Of a DNA stretch of 64,000 nt, positions 28,229 to 36,705 are shown one piece after another (positions within the stretch are counted from its first letter, which is position 1; each line of letters starts with the position of its first letter). A program made the position numbers and the translations under genes. The DNA comes from PXAP01 sp964421595 (GTDB lineage Bacteria > Bacteroidota > Bacteroidia > Bacteroidales > PUMT01): assembly GCA_964421595.1 (NCBI GenBank), contig CAYQXY010000017.1:34665-98664 (forward strand), given 5' to 3'. The notes beneath the pieces were generated by a model. The model saw nothing but the letters and a program-made list of their open reading frames with translations, had not been told where the DNA came from and did not search any database.

Positions 28229-29318
28229 ATGATAAACCAGGACAATATTAAAGATCTTGTAAGGCGGAGTGATGCGCTGAGGAGGCATCTTTGACATAGA
28301 CAGTAAATTGATACAACTGGAGGGAGAAGAGGAGAAAACCCGTGATCCGAAATTTTGGGATGATCCTAAAGAGGCTGAAAAGCAGTTAAAAGAGATAGCA
28401 GCCATAAAAAGCTGGACTGATAGTTTTGCTCAGGTTAGCAGTGCCATTGAAGATCTGGAGATTCTTCATGACTTTTTTGACGAGGGAGAATCCTCGGAGG
28501 AAGAGGTTGATGCACAATACAAAAAAGCTCTGAATCTTATCGAAGACCTTGAATTCAGGAACATGCTCAGCGGTGAAGAAGATGTGCTTGGAGCAATTCT
28601 TAAAATTAATGCAGGTGCCGGGGGTACGGAGAGTCTTGACTGGGCAGAAATGCTTATGAGAATGTACCTGCGATGGGGTGAAAAAAATAATTATCAGTTA
28701 AAGCAGCTTGATTTTCAGGATGGGGAAGAGGCAGGTATCAAGACAGTTACCCTTGAGTTTACCGGAGATTATGCATATGGATATTTAAAAAGCGAATCGG
28801 GTGTTCACCGGTTGGTAAGGTTATCGCCGTTCGATTCCAATAATAAAAGGCACACTTCATTCGCTTCGGTTTTTGTATCTCCGCTGGTCGATGACACCAT
28901 CGATATAGTTGTCAGTCCTGCCGATATCACCTGGGAAACCTACAGGGCAAGCGGGGCAGGCGGACAAAACGTGAATAAGGTTGAGACGGCAGTCCGTTTA
29001 AGGCATCATCCTTCAGGGCTTGTGGTTGAGAACCAGGAAGATCGCTCACAGCTGAAGAACAAGGAAAATGCAATGAAAATTCTCAAATCGCAGTTATACG
29101 AAATGGAGCTGGAGAAACGGCGTCAGGCGCAGGCTGCTATTGAAAGCGGCAAGAAAAAGATCGAATGGGGATCGCAGATAAGAAACTATGTTCTTCACCC
29201 CTACAAACTCATAAAGGATGTCAGAACCAATTATGAGACCTCAAATGTTCAGGAGGTGCTTGATGGAGAACTGGATGATTTTATCAAGGCCTACCTGATG
29301 GAGTACGGGTCTCAGTAA
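28229..29318 (+). CDS. prfB: Peptide chain release factor 2, programmed +1 frameshift
   Basis: Terminates translation at UGA and UAA. The coding sequence is joined: 28229-28291 gives 21 residues (MINQDNIKDL...RRHL), then an in-frame TGA at 28292-28294 is bypassed by a +1 slip on CTT, and reading resumes with GAC at 28293 to 29318, for 362 residues in total. The site CTT TGA C is the classical autoregulatory slippery site, preceded by AGGAGG at 28280-28285. The SPF stop-recognition tripeptide is at about 199-201 and GGQ at about 244-246. A TAATTTTG -7 box lies at 28203-28210. Confidence 0.96.
28280..28295 (+). promoter_or_regulatory. RF2 recoding signal
   Basis: An internal Shine-Dalgarno-like AGGAGG (28280-28285), a 3-base spacer CAT, then CTT-TGA-C (28289-28295). 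This is the arrangement that couples RF2 supply to its own frameshift efficiency. Confidence 0.93.
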
Positions 29319-29642
29319 TTGCTTCAATATGACATGTATGCGGCGGTGTATTATAGCAGAATTAACTTCCATTCCGGATCATCAAGAAAAAGGAAGGTTA
29401 AAGACTGAAGCAAGGTCCTGTTTTTAGTTAATTTTTGAAACCCGTGTCTGTTCACGATAACGCTTGGCGGGGTGGGGTTAAACCCTCCTTCTTTGGTGGT
29501 GATAGAACAATTTTATGAATTTTTCAGAGGTTACCAAAAATTTATCGACTCCAGGTTTACTTTCACGGTTCAGTTCATTAAGTTGTATTGAATTCAACTT
29601 TCCAGATCAGTTCAATAAGTATAATCCTAAACACTGACAATT
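29319..29642. other. Intergenic spacer
   Basis: Between prfB and the class I fumarase. It contains a G-rich stretch (GGCGGGGTGGGGTTAAACCC near 29466) that can fold weakly. No gene, terminator or clear promoter is seen. Confidence 0.4.
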
Positions 29643-31265
29643 ATGGCTACTCCGGAATTCTTTTTTCAAAAGCAGTTTCCTGCAGGTGAAGATACTACCG
29701 AGTATTATCTCCTGTCAAAAGATTCTGTTACTTCCGATATGTTTGATGGAAAGGAAATTGTAAAGGTTGCCGGTGAAGGACTGACTCTGCTGGCCCGCAG
29801 GGCAATTCGAGATTGTTCATTCTTGCTCCGGACTCCCCATCTTCAACAGGTAGCGCATATATTAACTGATCCGGAAGCCAGTGAAAATGATCGTTTTGTT
29901 GCACTTACAATGCTCAGGAATGCTGAAGTTGCAGCAGGCGGGGAACTTCCTTTTTGCCAGGATACAGGTACCGCGGTGGTCCTGGCAAAGAAAGGACAGC
30001 AGATTTGGACAGGCGGAGGAGACGAAGAGGCAATCGCCAGAGGCATATATCAGACCTATACTGAAGAGAATCTTCGTTACTCCCAGACCATACCACTGGA
30101 TATGTATACTGAGAAAAATTCCGGGACCAATCTTCCTGCGCAGATTGATATATATTCTACCGATGGGGATCAGTATAATTTTCTCTTTATTGCAAAAGGT
30201 GGTGGTTCGGCTAATAAAACAGCCCTTTTCCAGGAAACCAAAGCGCTCCTTAATCCTGCCAGGCTTGAAAGTTTCCTGATTGATAAGTTGCGTTCTCTTG
30301 GAACTGCAGCTTGTCCGCCTTATCATGTTGCATTTGTTATAGGAGGTACCTCTGCAGACGCATGTCTTAAAACCGTAAAGCTGGCATCGGCCAAATATCT
30401 TGACGATTTACCTGTTTCCGGAAATGATGGCGGAAGGGCATTCAGAGATATTACGCTGGAGCAAAAGATTCTTAAAGCCTCACAGGAGTTGGGCATCGGA
30501 GCTCAGTTCGGAGGCAAATATTTTGCGCTCGATGTTAGAATAGTCCGCCTTCCCAGACATGGTGCCTCATGCCCTGTAGGTATGGGCGTTTCCTGTTCGG
30601 CCGACCGGAACATTAAGGCAAAAATTGATAAGCACGGGATTTGGATTGAAAAGCTTGAAAAAGATCCGGGACGTTTTATACCAGCTGCATTCAGAGAATC
30701 GGGGAATGGGGGAGCAGTCGAGCTTGATCTGGATAAGCCCCTTAAGGAGGTACTTGCAGAACTCTCAAAACACGCTGTTGGAACCCGGTTATCATTAACT
30801 GGGACGATAATTGTCGGCAGAGACATCGCACATGCAAAACTTAAAGAAAGACTTGACAGCGGTGAAGGTCTTCCGCAGTATATAAAAGATCACCCCATTT
30901 ATTATGCCGGTCCCGCGAAAACTCCGGCGGGCCATGCCTCGGGCTCGTTTGGCCCTACTACTGCCGGCAGGATGGATTCATATGTTGACCTTTTCCAGAG
31001 CAACGGGGGAAGCATGATTATGATTGCCAAAGGTAACAGGAGCCGTCAGGTTACAGATGCATGCAAGAAACATGGAGGTTTTTACCTTGGCAGCATCGGT
31101 GGGCCAGCTGCCATTCTCGCCAGGGACAATATCAAGAAAGTTGAGTTGCTTGAATACTCTGAACTTGGCATGGAAGCAATTTATAAGATCCAGGTAAGCG
31201 ATTTTCCCGCATTCATTCTGGTTGACGATAAAGGGAATGATTTTTATGAGGTTAAGGCCAGATAA
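29643..31265 (+). CDS. Fumarate hydratase, class I (Fe-S)
   Basis: Reversible hydration of fumarate to malate by an oxygen-sensitive [4Fe-4S] enzyme. 540 residues with both domains fused, as in FumA/FumB. Conserved segments include LPFCQDTGTAVV (with a likely cluster Cys), KGGGSANKT, TAACPPYHVAFVIGGTSAD, GASCPVGMGVSCSADRN, and in the C-terminal domain TPAGHASGSFGPTTAGRMD and SIGGPAAILA. It is a single gene. A class II fumarase is encoded 3.4 kb away. Confidence 0.94.
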   Translation: MATPEFFFQKQFPAGEDTTEYYLLSKDSVTSDMFDGKEIVKVAGEGLTLLARRAIRDCSFLLRTPHLQQVAHILTDPEASENDRFVALTMLRNAEVAAGGELPFCQDTGTAVVLAKKGQQIWTGGGDEEAIARGIYQTYTEENLRYSQTIPLDMYTEKNSGTNLPAQIDIYSTDGDQYNFLFIAKGGGSANKTALFQETKALLNPARLESFLIDKLRSLGTAACPPYHVAFVIGGTSADACLKTVKLASAKYLDDLPVSGNDGGRAFRDITLEQKILKASQELGIGAQFGGKYFALDVRIVRLPRHGASCPVGMGVSCSADRNIKAKIDKHGIWIEKLEKDPGRFIPAAFRESGNGGAVELDLDKPLKEVLAELSKHAVGTRLSLTGTIIVGRDIAHAKLKERLDSGEGLPQYIKDHPIYYAGPAKTPAGHASGSFGPTTAGRMDSYVDLFQSNGGSMIMIAKGNRSRQVTDACKKHGGFYLGSIGGPAAILARDNIKKVELLEYSELGMEAIYKIQVSDFPAFILVDDKGNDFYEVKAR

Positions 31266-31597
31266 GCAAAGTTTAAATTTTCCCGTCGTACAAGAGTATT
31301 CAATACTAATCAGGAAAATAGCTTTGTTGCATTTTAAAACCAACCGGCTTTATAATAGTTGCAGGATTGCCCTAAGCAGAGCTTTATGAGAAGAAAGTGA
31401 CCCGGATGAGATAATAAGGAGCTTGCTCAATGAAGGATCTGGCCTGAAAGCAGATTATATTATCTAAATTTTTCCATATGTAAGAAAAACCCCGGAATTA
31501 GCTTCATACAGCTAAAAAACCGGGGCAGCTTTCCAACATGGAGATGATAAAAAGATGTTCAGTTAATGCAGGTAGCGTTTAATAGTGATCCATTTGG
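31266..31597. other. Convergent spacer
   Basis: Holds the terminator of the minus-strand regulatory operon at 31485-31525. I see no separate terminator for the fumarase and no gene. Confidence 0.5.
31485..31525 (-). terminator. Intrinsic terminator of the blaI-blaR1 operon
   Basis: On the minus strand CCCCGG (31520-31525) pairs with CCGGGG (31490-31495), with an inner AGC/GCT pairing, and is followed by five T. It lies 73 bases past the metallopeptidase stop. Confidence 0.75.
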
Positions 31598-33436
31598 TTA
31601 ATATTCTGGTTCTTCCAATTTTAATTCCTCAATTACTCTTTTTATTTCCTCCTGTGCCTTACGCATCTCTTCGCGGAATTCTTCAGTATTAAATTCGCTT
31701 GCAGCAGTTCTTATTTCTTCACGGGCTTTCCGCATCTGCTCTTTAAATTCTTCTGAATCAAACTGCTGGATAATAGTTTTCATCTCTTCACTTGCCCGGC
31801 GCATCTGCTCTTTAAATTCCTCTGAATTAAACTCCTGCATTGCCTTCCTCATCTCTTCCTGTGCTTTACGCATCTCTTCCCTGAATTCCGGAGAGTCAAA
31901 TTCCTGAATTGCCCGTTTCATCTCTTCCTGAGCTTTCTGCATCTCCTCTCTGAATTTCCGGGAGTCAAACTCATGCATTGCGCGATCCATCTCTTCCCGG
32001 GCTTTAAGCATCTCCTCCCTTAATTCTCCTGATTTTAACTTCTGCATTGTCATATCCATCTCCTCGAGTGAAGCCTGCATCTGAGCCTTGAATTCTTCCG
32101 GATCTAACATTTCAATTTCTTTCAATTGCTCCCTTGCCTGTTCAAGCTGCAGCCTTACCTCATCTGAAACATCCGGATAAGAGATTTCCCTGTCCGGTTG
32201 TTCCCTGGTTCCCCGGTTTTCCCTCGATATTTCTTTTGCTTCTTCCAGCTCATTAACCGAACCAGTATCAGGTATGGCATAGGTATAATTTTCAGGAACC
32301 TCTGCAATATTATTTAAATCCTGAATTTCTTTCAACTCGGGCAATGTCTGCACATCAGGAATATCTTTAAGATTATTGATCCCGAGAGTAGTTGCAAAAG
32401 AGGAATTGGATATGGTATTTAATGCAGTAATGGTAATCACAGAAATTAGTATAGCCAATATGGCTGCAGTTTTCCGGCCCGGATTTGCTTTTTTGGTTTT
32501 CATTGTCATTATTTTTTTAATTCTTATTAGTAAATGGTTTTTTGAATTTATTGCAGCTATTGCAGCCTGATGATTAATCTGTCGTTTTGTTTCGAGCGTT
32601 AACAATGCTTTTGCATATAACAGGGGTCTGCCTGTTACGTATACAACCTGTTCATCAACCTTTTTCTCCCTTTCGTGGCGGACTTGTGCACTGATCCACC
32701 AGGTTGCAGGGTGGAAAAAGAATAGAATTTCAAGAAAATTCTGAATAGTGTTCACCCAATGGTCATAATTTCTCAAATGATATAGCTCATGCAGTAAAAT
32801 GGCTTCCACCTGGCGGACATCCAGTGACGAAAACATTGCAAGGGGCAGCAGTATGACTGGTTTAATGAATCCTGTAACGATTGGAATGCTTATTCGTGGA
32901 CTTAAAAAGACTGGCACAGCCTTCCTGAGCCCTGTTCTTGATACAAGTTCTTCAATTTGTGATTGCCAGTAATCCGGCAGATTGCTTAAATTCCTTGTCC
33001 GCAAAGAATTAATCCGGGCATAGTCAAGAAGGGTTTTCCCCGAAAGTATAACAACAAAAATTAAATAGAGCCAGACTATCAGCGGACTGTAAATTTCTAT
33101 TTGCCGTGTAATAACCGGAGCCTGTGTTTCTGTAATTGATAAAATCTCCCTGGTTTCCCCTAACATAGAGAGTATATTTTTCCCCGATACTGATGCTACA
33201 TTAACAGAATTGCCATAAACTGATAATTGCCTGATAAATGTAACCAGAAAAATCAGCGGTATTGCCAGCAGCGAACCAAGCGAAATATTATAATTAGTAC
33301 AGGGTCCGGAATTCCGGGTCAGGTAAATAGTAAATCTCCAAACCAGAGCAATTAGTGTGATCTGCCAGAGACTATGAACAAGTGTCATACCAAAGGCAAA
33401 AACCAGCGGATGAGTAAAATACTCTAAAAAGTTCAT
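31598..33436 (-). CDS. BlaR1/MecR1-like M56 membrane metallopeptidase
   Basis: 612 residues. The N-terminal half is the M56 domain with about three membrane segments (15-38, 52-70, 117-133), the zinc motif HELYH at 216-220 and the downstream RHEREKKVDEQV glutamate region (about 253-264); a fourth membrane segment lies at about 323-345. In BlaR1 this protease is activated by an external sensor and inactivates BlaI. Here no penicillin-binding domain follows; instead residues 448-608 are seven 23-residue charged helical repeats. Its start overlaps the stop of the BlaI-type gene by four bases. Confidence 0.88.
   Translation of the reverse strand: MNFLEYFTHPLVFAFGMTLVHSLWQITLIALVWRFTIYLTRNSGPCTNYNISLGSLLAIPLIFLVTFIRQLSVYGNSVNVASVSGKNILSMLGETREILSITETQAPVITRQIEIYSPLIVWLYLIFVVILSGKTLLDYARINSLRTRNLSNLPDYWQSQIEELVSRTGLRKAVPVFLSPRISIPIVTGFIKPVILLPLAMFSSLDVRQVEAILLHELYHLRNYDHWVNTIQNFLEILFFFHPATWWISAQVRHEREKKVDEQVVYVTGRPLLYAKALLTLETKRQINHQAAIAAINSKNHLLIRIKKIMTMKTKKANPGRKTAAILAILISVITITALNTISNSSFATTLGINNLKDIPDVQTLPELKEIQDLNNIAEVPENYTYAIPDTGSVNELEEAKEISRENRGTREQPDREISYPDVSDEVRLQLEQAREQLKEIEMLDPEEFKAQMQASLEEMDMTMQKLKSGELREEMLKAREEMDRAMHEFDSRKFREEMQKAQEEMKRAIQEFDSPEFREEMRKAQEEMRKAMQEFNSEEFKEQMRRASEEMKTIIQQFDSEEFKEQMRKAREEIRTAASEFNTEEFREEMRKAQEEIKRVIEELKLEEPEY
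31613..32095 (-). repeat. Seven tandem 69-bp units (23-residue repeats)
   Basis: Encodes seven consecutive 23-residue units of the form EFREEMRKAQEEMKRAIQEF-x3, the first two being the most diverged. The DNA repeats are degenerate between units, so this is an old, selected expansion rather than a recent slippage product. Confidence 0.85.
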
Positions 33437-33822
33437 GGCTTTTTATTTTCAAATTGGTTAAGATAATTCCGGATTTCAATAATATCATCACCTGATAATT
33501 GTTGATTCCCAAGTGCCCCGATTACAAGAGAGCTGGCTGAACCACTGAAAAGTCCGTCGATCATTTTATTCAAAAAATGCTTCTGTGTCTTCTCCCGGGT
33601 TATTAATGGTTTGTAGATATGTGTACGACTCGATGTATCGCGCCAAAGCATTCCTTTTTCAGTCATTATTTGCATTGTCTTCAGGGTGGTTGTGTAACCG
33701 GTTTCCCTCTCCGGCTTCAGCGATTCATAGACCTCTCTTACGGTTGCCGATCTATGCTCCCATAAAATCTGTAAAATTTCGAGTTCACTGTTGGTCGGCA
33801 GATTTTTTATTTCTTCATTCAT
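33433..33822 (-). CDS. BlaI/MecI/CopY-family transcriptional repressor
   Basis: 129 residues: a winged-helix DNA-binding domain (LPTNSELEILQILWEHRSATVREVYESL, then TTLKTMQIMTEKG) and a C-terminal dimerisation helix pair. The family represses its own operon and is inactivated by proteolysis by the partner M56 protein. Its stop overlaps the start of that partner gene (ATGA), and a dyad-containing promoter lies about 350 bases upstream. No beta-lactamase gene is near, so the regulated target beyond this operon is unknown. Confidence 0.93.
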   Translation of the reverse strand: MNEEIKNLPTNSELEILQILWEHRSATVREVYESLKPERETGYTTTLKTMQIMTEKGMLWRDTSSRTHIYKPLITREKTQKHFLNKMIDGLFSGSASSLVIGALGNQQLSGDDIIEIRNYLNQFENKKP

Positions 33823-33889
33823 CCGAATAATTTAAAATTATTAATCTATTTATAAGTAAGTTACAATTGCTAATCACGTGGTCGCCACG

Positions 33890-33951
33890 GATGAATCACC
33901 CATGGATTATTCGTTTCTTTTTTGTGTGCCCTGGTTCGTGGGTGATTCATC
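33890..33951 (-). repeat. Dispersed repeat family, copy 1
   Basis: A 62-bp unit bounded by a perfect 13-bp inverted pair, GATGAATCACCCA (33890-33902) and TGGGTGATTCATC (33939-33951). The interior read on the minus strand contains CGAACCAGGGCACAC followed by an A-rich tract and GAAACGAATAA, which recurs in the other copies. Confidence 0.8.
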
Positions 33952-34028
33952 TGTATAATGCAGGTTAATCAAATTTATAATCAATTAATTGTGTTTACCA
34001 GGTATTTCATGTTCAGTATTTCAATCCC

Positions 34029-34153
34029 GATGAATCACCCATGGATTATTGACCTAAGGTCGATTCAGCATGCATAATCAAGTTAATTTAGAAATATTGG
34101 TCAGATGCATAATTCATTTCTTTTTTGTGTGCCCTGGTTCGTGGGCGATTCAT
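34029..34153 (-). repeat. Dispersed repeat family, copy 2 (expanded)
   Basis: Shares the left end GATGAATCACCCATGGATTA with copy 1 and the right end GTGCCCTGGTTCGTGGGCGA, but its interior is about 60 bases longer. Confidence 0.75.
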
Positions 34154-34155
34154 AG

Positions 34156-34207
34156 TACGATGTTTTTCGTAGTACAAATATAATACGAAACACTTCGTAT
34201 TACCAAA
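34156..34207 (-). promoter_or_regulatory. blaI promoter with two operator dyads
   Basis: On the minus strand a full Bacteroidota promoter is visible: TTTG (34204-34207), a 21-base spacer, then TATATTTG (34175-34182). Two dyads of the same form, TACGA-N6-TCGTA, lie at 34184-34199 (inside the spacer) and 34156-34171 (over the expected start site), 28 bp apart centre to centre. The second is extended to AATACGAA/TTCGTATT. This is the layout expected for an autorepressed BlaI-type operon. Confidence 0.8.
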
Positions 34208-34401
34208 TGTTTTAACAATTTTTTTATTATGCTTTTGAAAAAATCTTTTAAAGGAAAGTCCAAATCACTTATATTCAGCTATCCATAGACTGAAAGAATC
34301 AAGGTGAAAGAATTGTAAACAATGTGTTCCTGACAAATCCTTTTATTTTTAGCTATCATTAATTGATAAATAAATTCGGTAAAATCGGACTATCAGACAT
34401 A

Positions 34402-34431
34402 GGAGGAGGTGTCTTTAACCCCGATTTTTGC
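34402..34431 (-). repeat. Dispersed 30-bp intergenic motif, copy 2
   Basis: Reads on the minus strand GCAAAAATCGGGG and ends in CCTCCTCC; it matches the copy at 5085 at about 25 of 30 positions. Confidence 0.5.
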
Positions 34432-34684
34432 TTCACACCGTGATTTTTTATTAATCTCACATGCTTTTCGGGCAAAGCCCTGCCAGGGCATTACCGTGCC
34501 CTGAAGAAGTGGGTTTTTCAATTAAACTAAAAGTTAATAATAGCTCTTATAAAGTCTTTATGCATTGCAATTACAGAGGTAAAGAAACAGCATGATGATT
34601 TGGATTGTTCATAATAAACCATTTCAAAAGCGAATTGTTAGTATCCCAAATTAACAGGGGAATAAACCAATAGCAAAATTAATT

Positions 34685-36064
34685 ATGTTCAGAACTGAAT
34701 ACGATACAATCGGGCCCGTTGAGGTTCCTGCCGATAAATACTGGGGCGCCCAGACACAGAGGTCGGTCAACAACTTTAAGATCGGAAACGGCAGAATGCC
34801 TGATGAAATAGTGAAAGCATTTGCAATTCTAAAAAAGGCTGCAGCACTTACAAACAATGAACTTGGAGTATTACCGGCAGAGAAATCAGATCTTATATGC
34901 AGGGTTTGCGATGAGATTCTCCAGGGCAAACTTGACGATCATTTCCCTCTTGTTGTATGGCAGACCGGTTCAGGCACGCAGACAAACATGAACCTTAATG
35001 AAGTTATTTCCAACAGGGCGCATGTTCTGGCTGGAAATAAACTGGGGGAGGGTAAACCATTTATTCACCCAAACGACGATGTGAATAAGTCCCAGTCATC
35101 AAACGACACATTTCCAACTGCAATGCATATTGCAGGATATAAAACAATTACAGAGACTACCCTTCCCGGGATAAAAAAAGTAAGGGAAACCCTGGCTGCC
35201 AGGGCCGATGAATATAAAGAAATTGTCAAGATTGGCCGCACACACTGGATGGACGCCACCCCCCTTACTCTTGGTCAGGAGTTTTCCGGCTATGTCTCAC
35301 AGCTTGATCACGGTTTGACCAACCTCATGGAAGCTTTGCCTCATTTAAGTGAGCTGGCCCTGGGCGGCACTGCAGTTGGCACAGGGATAAATGCACCTGA
35401 TGGTTATTCTGAAATTGTAGCAGCAAAAATAGCTGACCTTACCAAATTGCCGTTTGTTTCTGCACCTAACAAATTTGAGGCATTATCGGCAAACGATGCT
35501 GTTGTAAGAGCATCCGGTGCTTTGAGAAACATTGCCGTCAGCCTGATGAAAATACTGAATGACCTGAGAGTACTCGCCTCCGGTCCCCGTTCAGGAATTG
35601 GTGAGATAAGGATACCTGCAAATGAGCCTGGTTCATCAATAATGCCCGGGAAAGTTAACCCCACACAGATAGAAGCTCTCAGTATGGTATGCGCACAGGT
35701 GATCGGCAACGACATGGCTATAGCTACCGGGGGAATGCAGGGTCACTTCCAGTTAAATGTTTTTAAACCAATGATGATAGACAACCTGTTAGGCTCAGCC
35801 AGACTGCTTGGTGATGCATGTGTTTCCTTTAATGATAACTGCGCAGTTGGGATTGAACCAAACCATATGGTAATTGAAAAAAACCTGGAAAACTCACTCA
35901 TGCTGGTTACCGCCCTTAACCCGCATATTGGTTATGAAAATGCCGCGAAAATTGCGAAGAGAGCTTTTGAGGGAAATACAACCCTTCGTCAGGCAGCTCT
36001 TGATTCAGGTTTGCTGAACGAAGATCAATTCAATGAATGGGTTGACCCCAAAAAAATGATCTGA
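34685..36064 (+). CDS. fumC: Fumarate hydratase, class II
   Basis: The iron-independent, heat-stable fumarase. 459 residues of the aspartase/fumarase fold: N-terminal TEYDTIGPVEVPADKYWGAQTQRS, the central GRTHWMDATPLTLGQEFSG, and the signature GSSIMPGKVNPTQ holding the catalytic Ser loop. HPNDDVNKSQSSNDTFPTAMH is also typical. It is encoded alone. Presence together with the class I enzyme suggests different oxygen or iron conditions. Confidence 0.96.
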   Translation: MFRTEYDTIGPVEVPADKYWGAQTQRSVNNFKIGNGRMPDEIVKAFAILKKAAALTNNELGVLPAEKSDLICRVCDEILQGKLDDHFPLVVWQTGSGTQTNMNLNEVISNRAHVLAGNKLGEGKPFIHPNDDVNKSQSSNDTFPTAMHIAGYKTITETTLPGIKKVRETLAARADEYKEIVKIGRTHWMDATPLTLGQEFSGYVSQLDHGLTNLMEALPHLSELALGGTAVGTGINAPDGYSEIVAAKIADLTKLPFVSAPNKFEALSANDAVVRASGALRNIAVSLMKILNDLRVLASGPRSGIGEIRIPANEPGSSIMPGKVNPTQIEALSMVCAQVIGNDMAIATGGMQGHFQLNVFKPMMIDNLLGSARLLGDACVSFNDNCAVGIEPNHMVIEKNLENSLMLVTALNPHIGYENAAKIAKRAFEGNTTLRQAALDSGLLNEDQFNEWVDPKKMI

Positions 36065-36141
36065 TTTTTGATGTGGCCCCTTAAAGATCAATATCATCCA
36101 ATCCATTGCCTGCCTTCCTTTTTCTTAATGTTGCATATTTT

Positions 36142-36399
36142 TCAGGATTGAAATTGACGAGTAAATTTAAAGTGTGTTGCTGGTTGTCTTCTTATCGTCG
36201 CCTGTATAGCATCTGCTGATACATATAAATTAAGAATAGATAGTTGAGACAAGAGTTGGGTTACCATTGTGGTTTTACCTACCTGGCGAGGTCCCAAAAT
36301 GACTTGAATGAACCTTCCAGGCTCTTCAATTCTTACTTTAACTAACTTCAAATAAGGATGTTGAAACATAAAATTAAATTTACTCAATATTGAGCTCAA
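36142..36399 (-). pseudogene. Remnant of an AAA ATPase (DUF4143-type)
   Basis: 85 residues that include an intact Walker A, VILGPRQVGKTTMV, and the following LNLYVSADAI strand, as in the N-terminus of the widespread Bacteroidota ATPases with a DUF4143 C-terminus. Those proteins are about 380-400 residues. Here the sequence departs from the family after about residue 68 and stops soon after; Walker B and everything downstream is missing. It is a degraded leftover rather than a working gene. Confidence 0.75.
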
Positions 36400-36705
36400 A
36401 ATTACTCAATAAGCAAAGTAAAAATATTCAAATATTTTTTTTCCAGACAATACCCGCATAAAATGCTTTCAAATTTACCGGAATTGCTTGAGTGCAAGTC
36501 CCGGTAAATGATTGTAAAGAGGAACATGTTACCCCGCTATCCCTGTGATAGTAATATCTATAGGACAATTCCCTATAAGAATTACGATGGTAAAGAGGGG
36601 GGTAAGTCAGATTTTAGAGAATTATTAAATAATCTCCCATGGTAAGCCAACAGAAAAAAAGCAGGTATATTTATCCAACTGTGGGAATTTCCTGACATAA
36701 GTCGG
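36400..36705. other. Intergenic spacer
   Basis: Upstream of the ATPase remnant and downstream of the hydrolase. It probably includes scarred sequence from the lost gene neighbourhood. No feature is recognised. Confidence 0.4.

Larger units (their letters stand above)
33823..34684. other. Long regulatory and repeat-containing spacer
   Basis: Contains the blaI leader with two copies of a dispersed repeat (33890-33951, 34029-34153), the operator/promoter (34156-34207), a copy of the GCAAAAATCGGG motif on the minus strand (34402-34431), and a small AGGGCA/TGCCCT hairpin at 34485-34502 ahead of fumC. No coding frame is supported. Confidence 0.6.

Noticed and set aside
29440..29500. GC-rich segment resembling part of a tRNA or riboswitch
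   Set aside because: No cloverleaf or known aptamer core could be formed; only weak G-C pairing.
31613..32095. Possible CRISPR-like array because of regular 69-base periodicity
   Set aside because: The periodicity is coding (23-residue repeats in frame inside the M56 protein), with no separate spacers and no cas genes.
33433..33822. Beta-lactam resistance operon
   Set aside because: A BlaI-type repressor and M56 protease are present, but no beta-lactamase or PBP gene is near and the sensor lacks a penicillin-binding domain.
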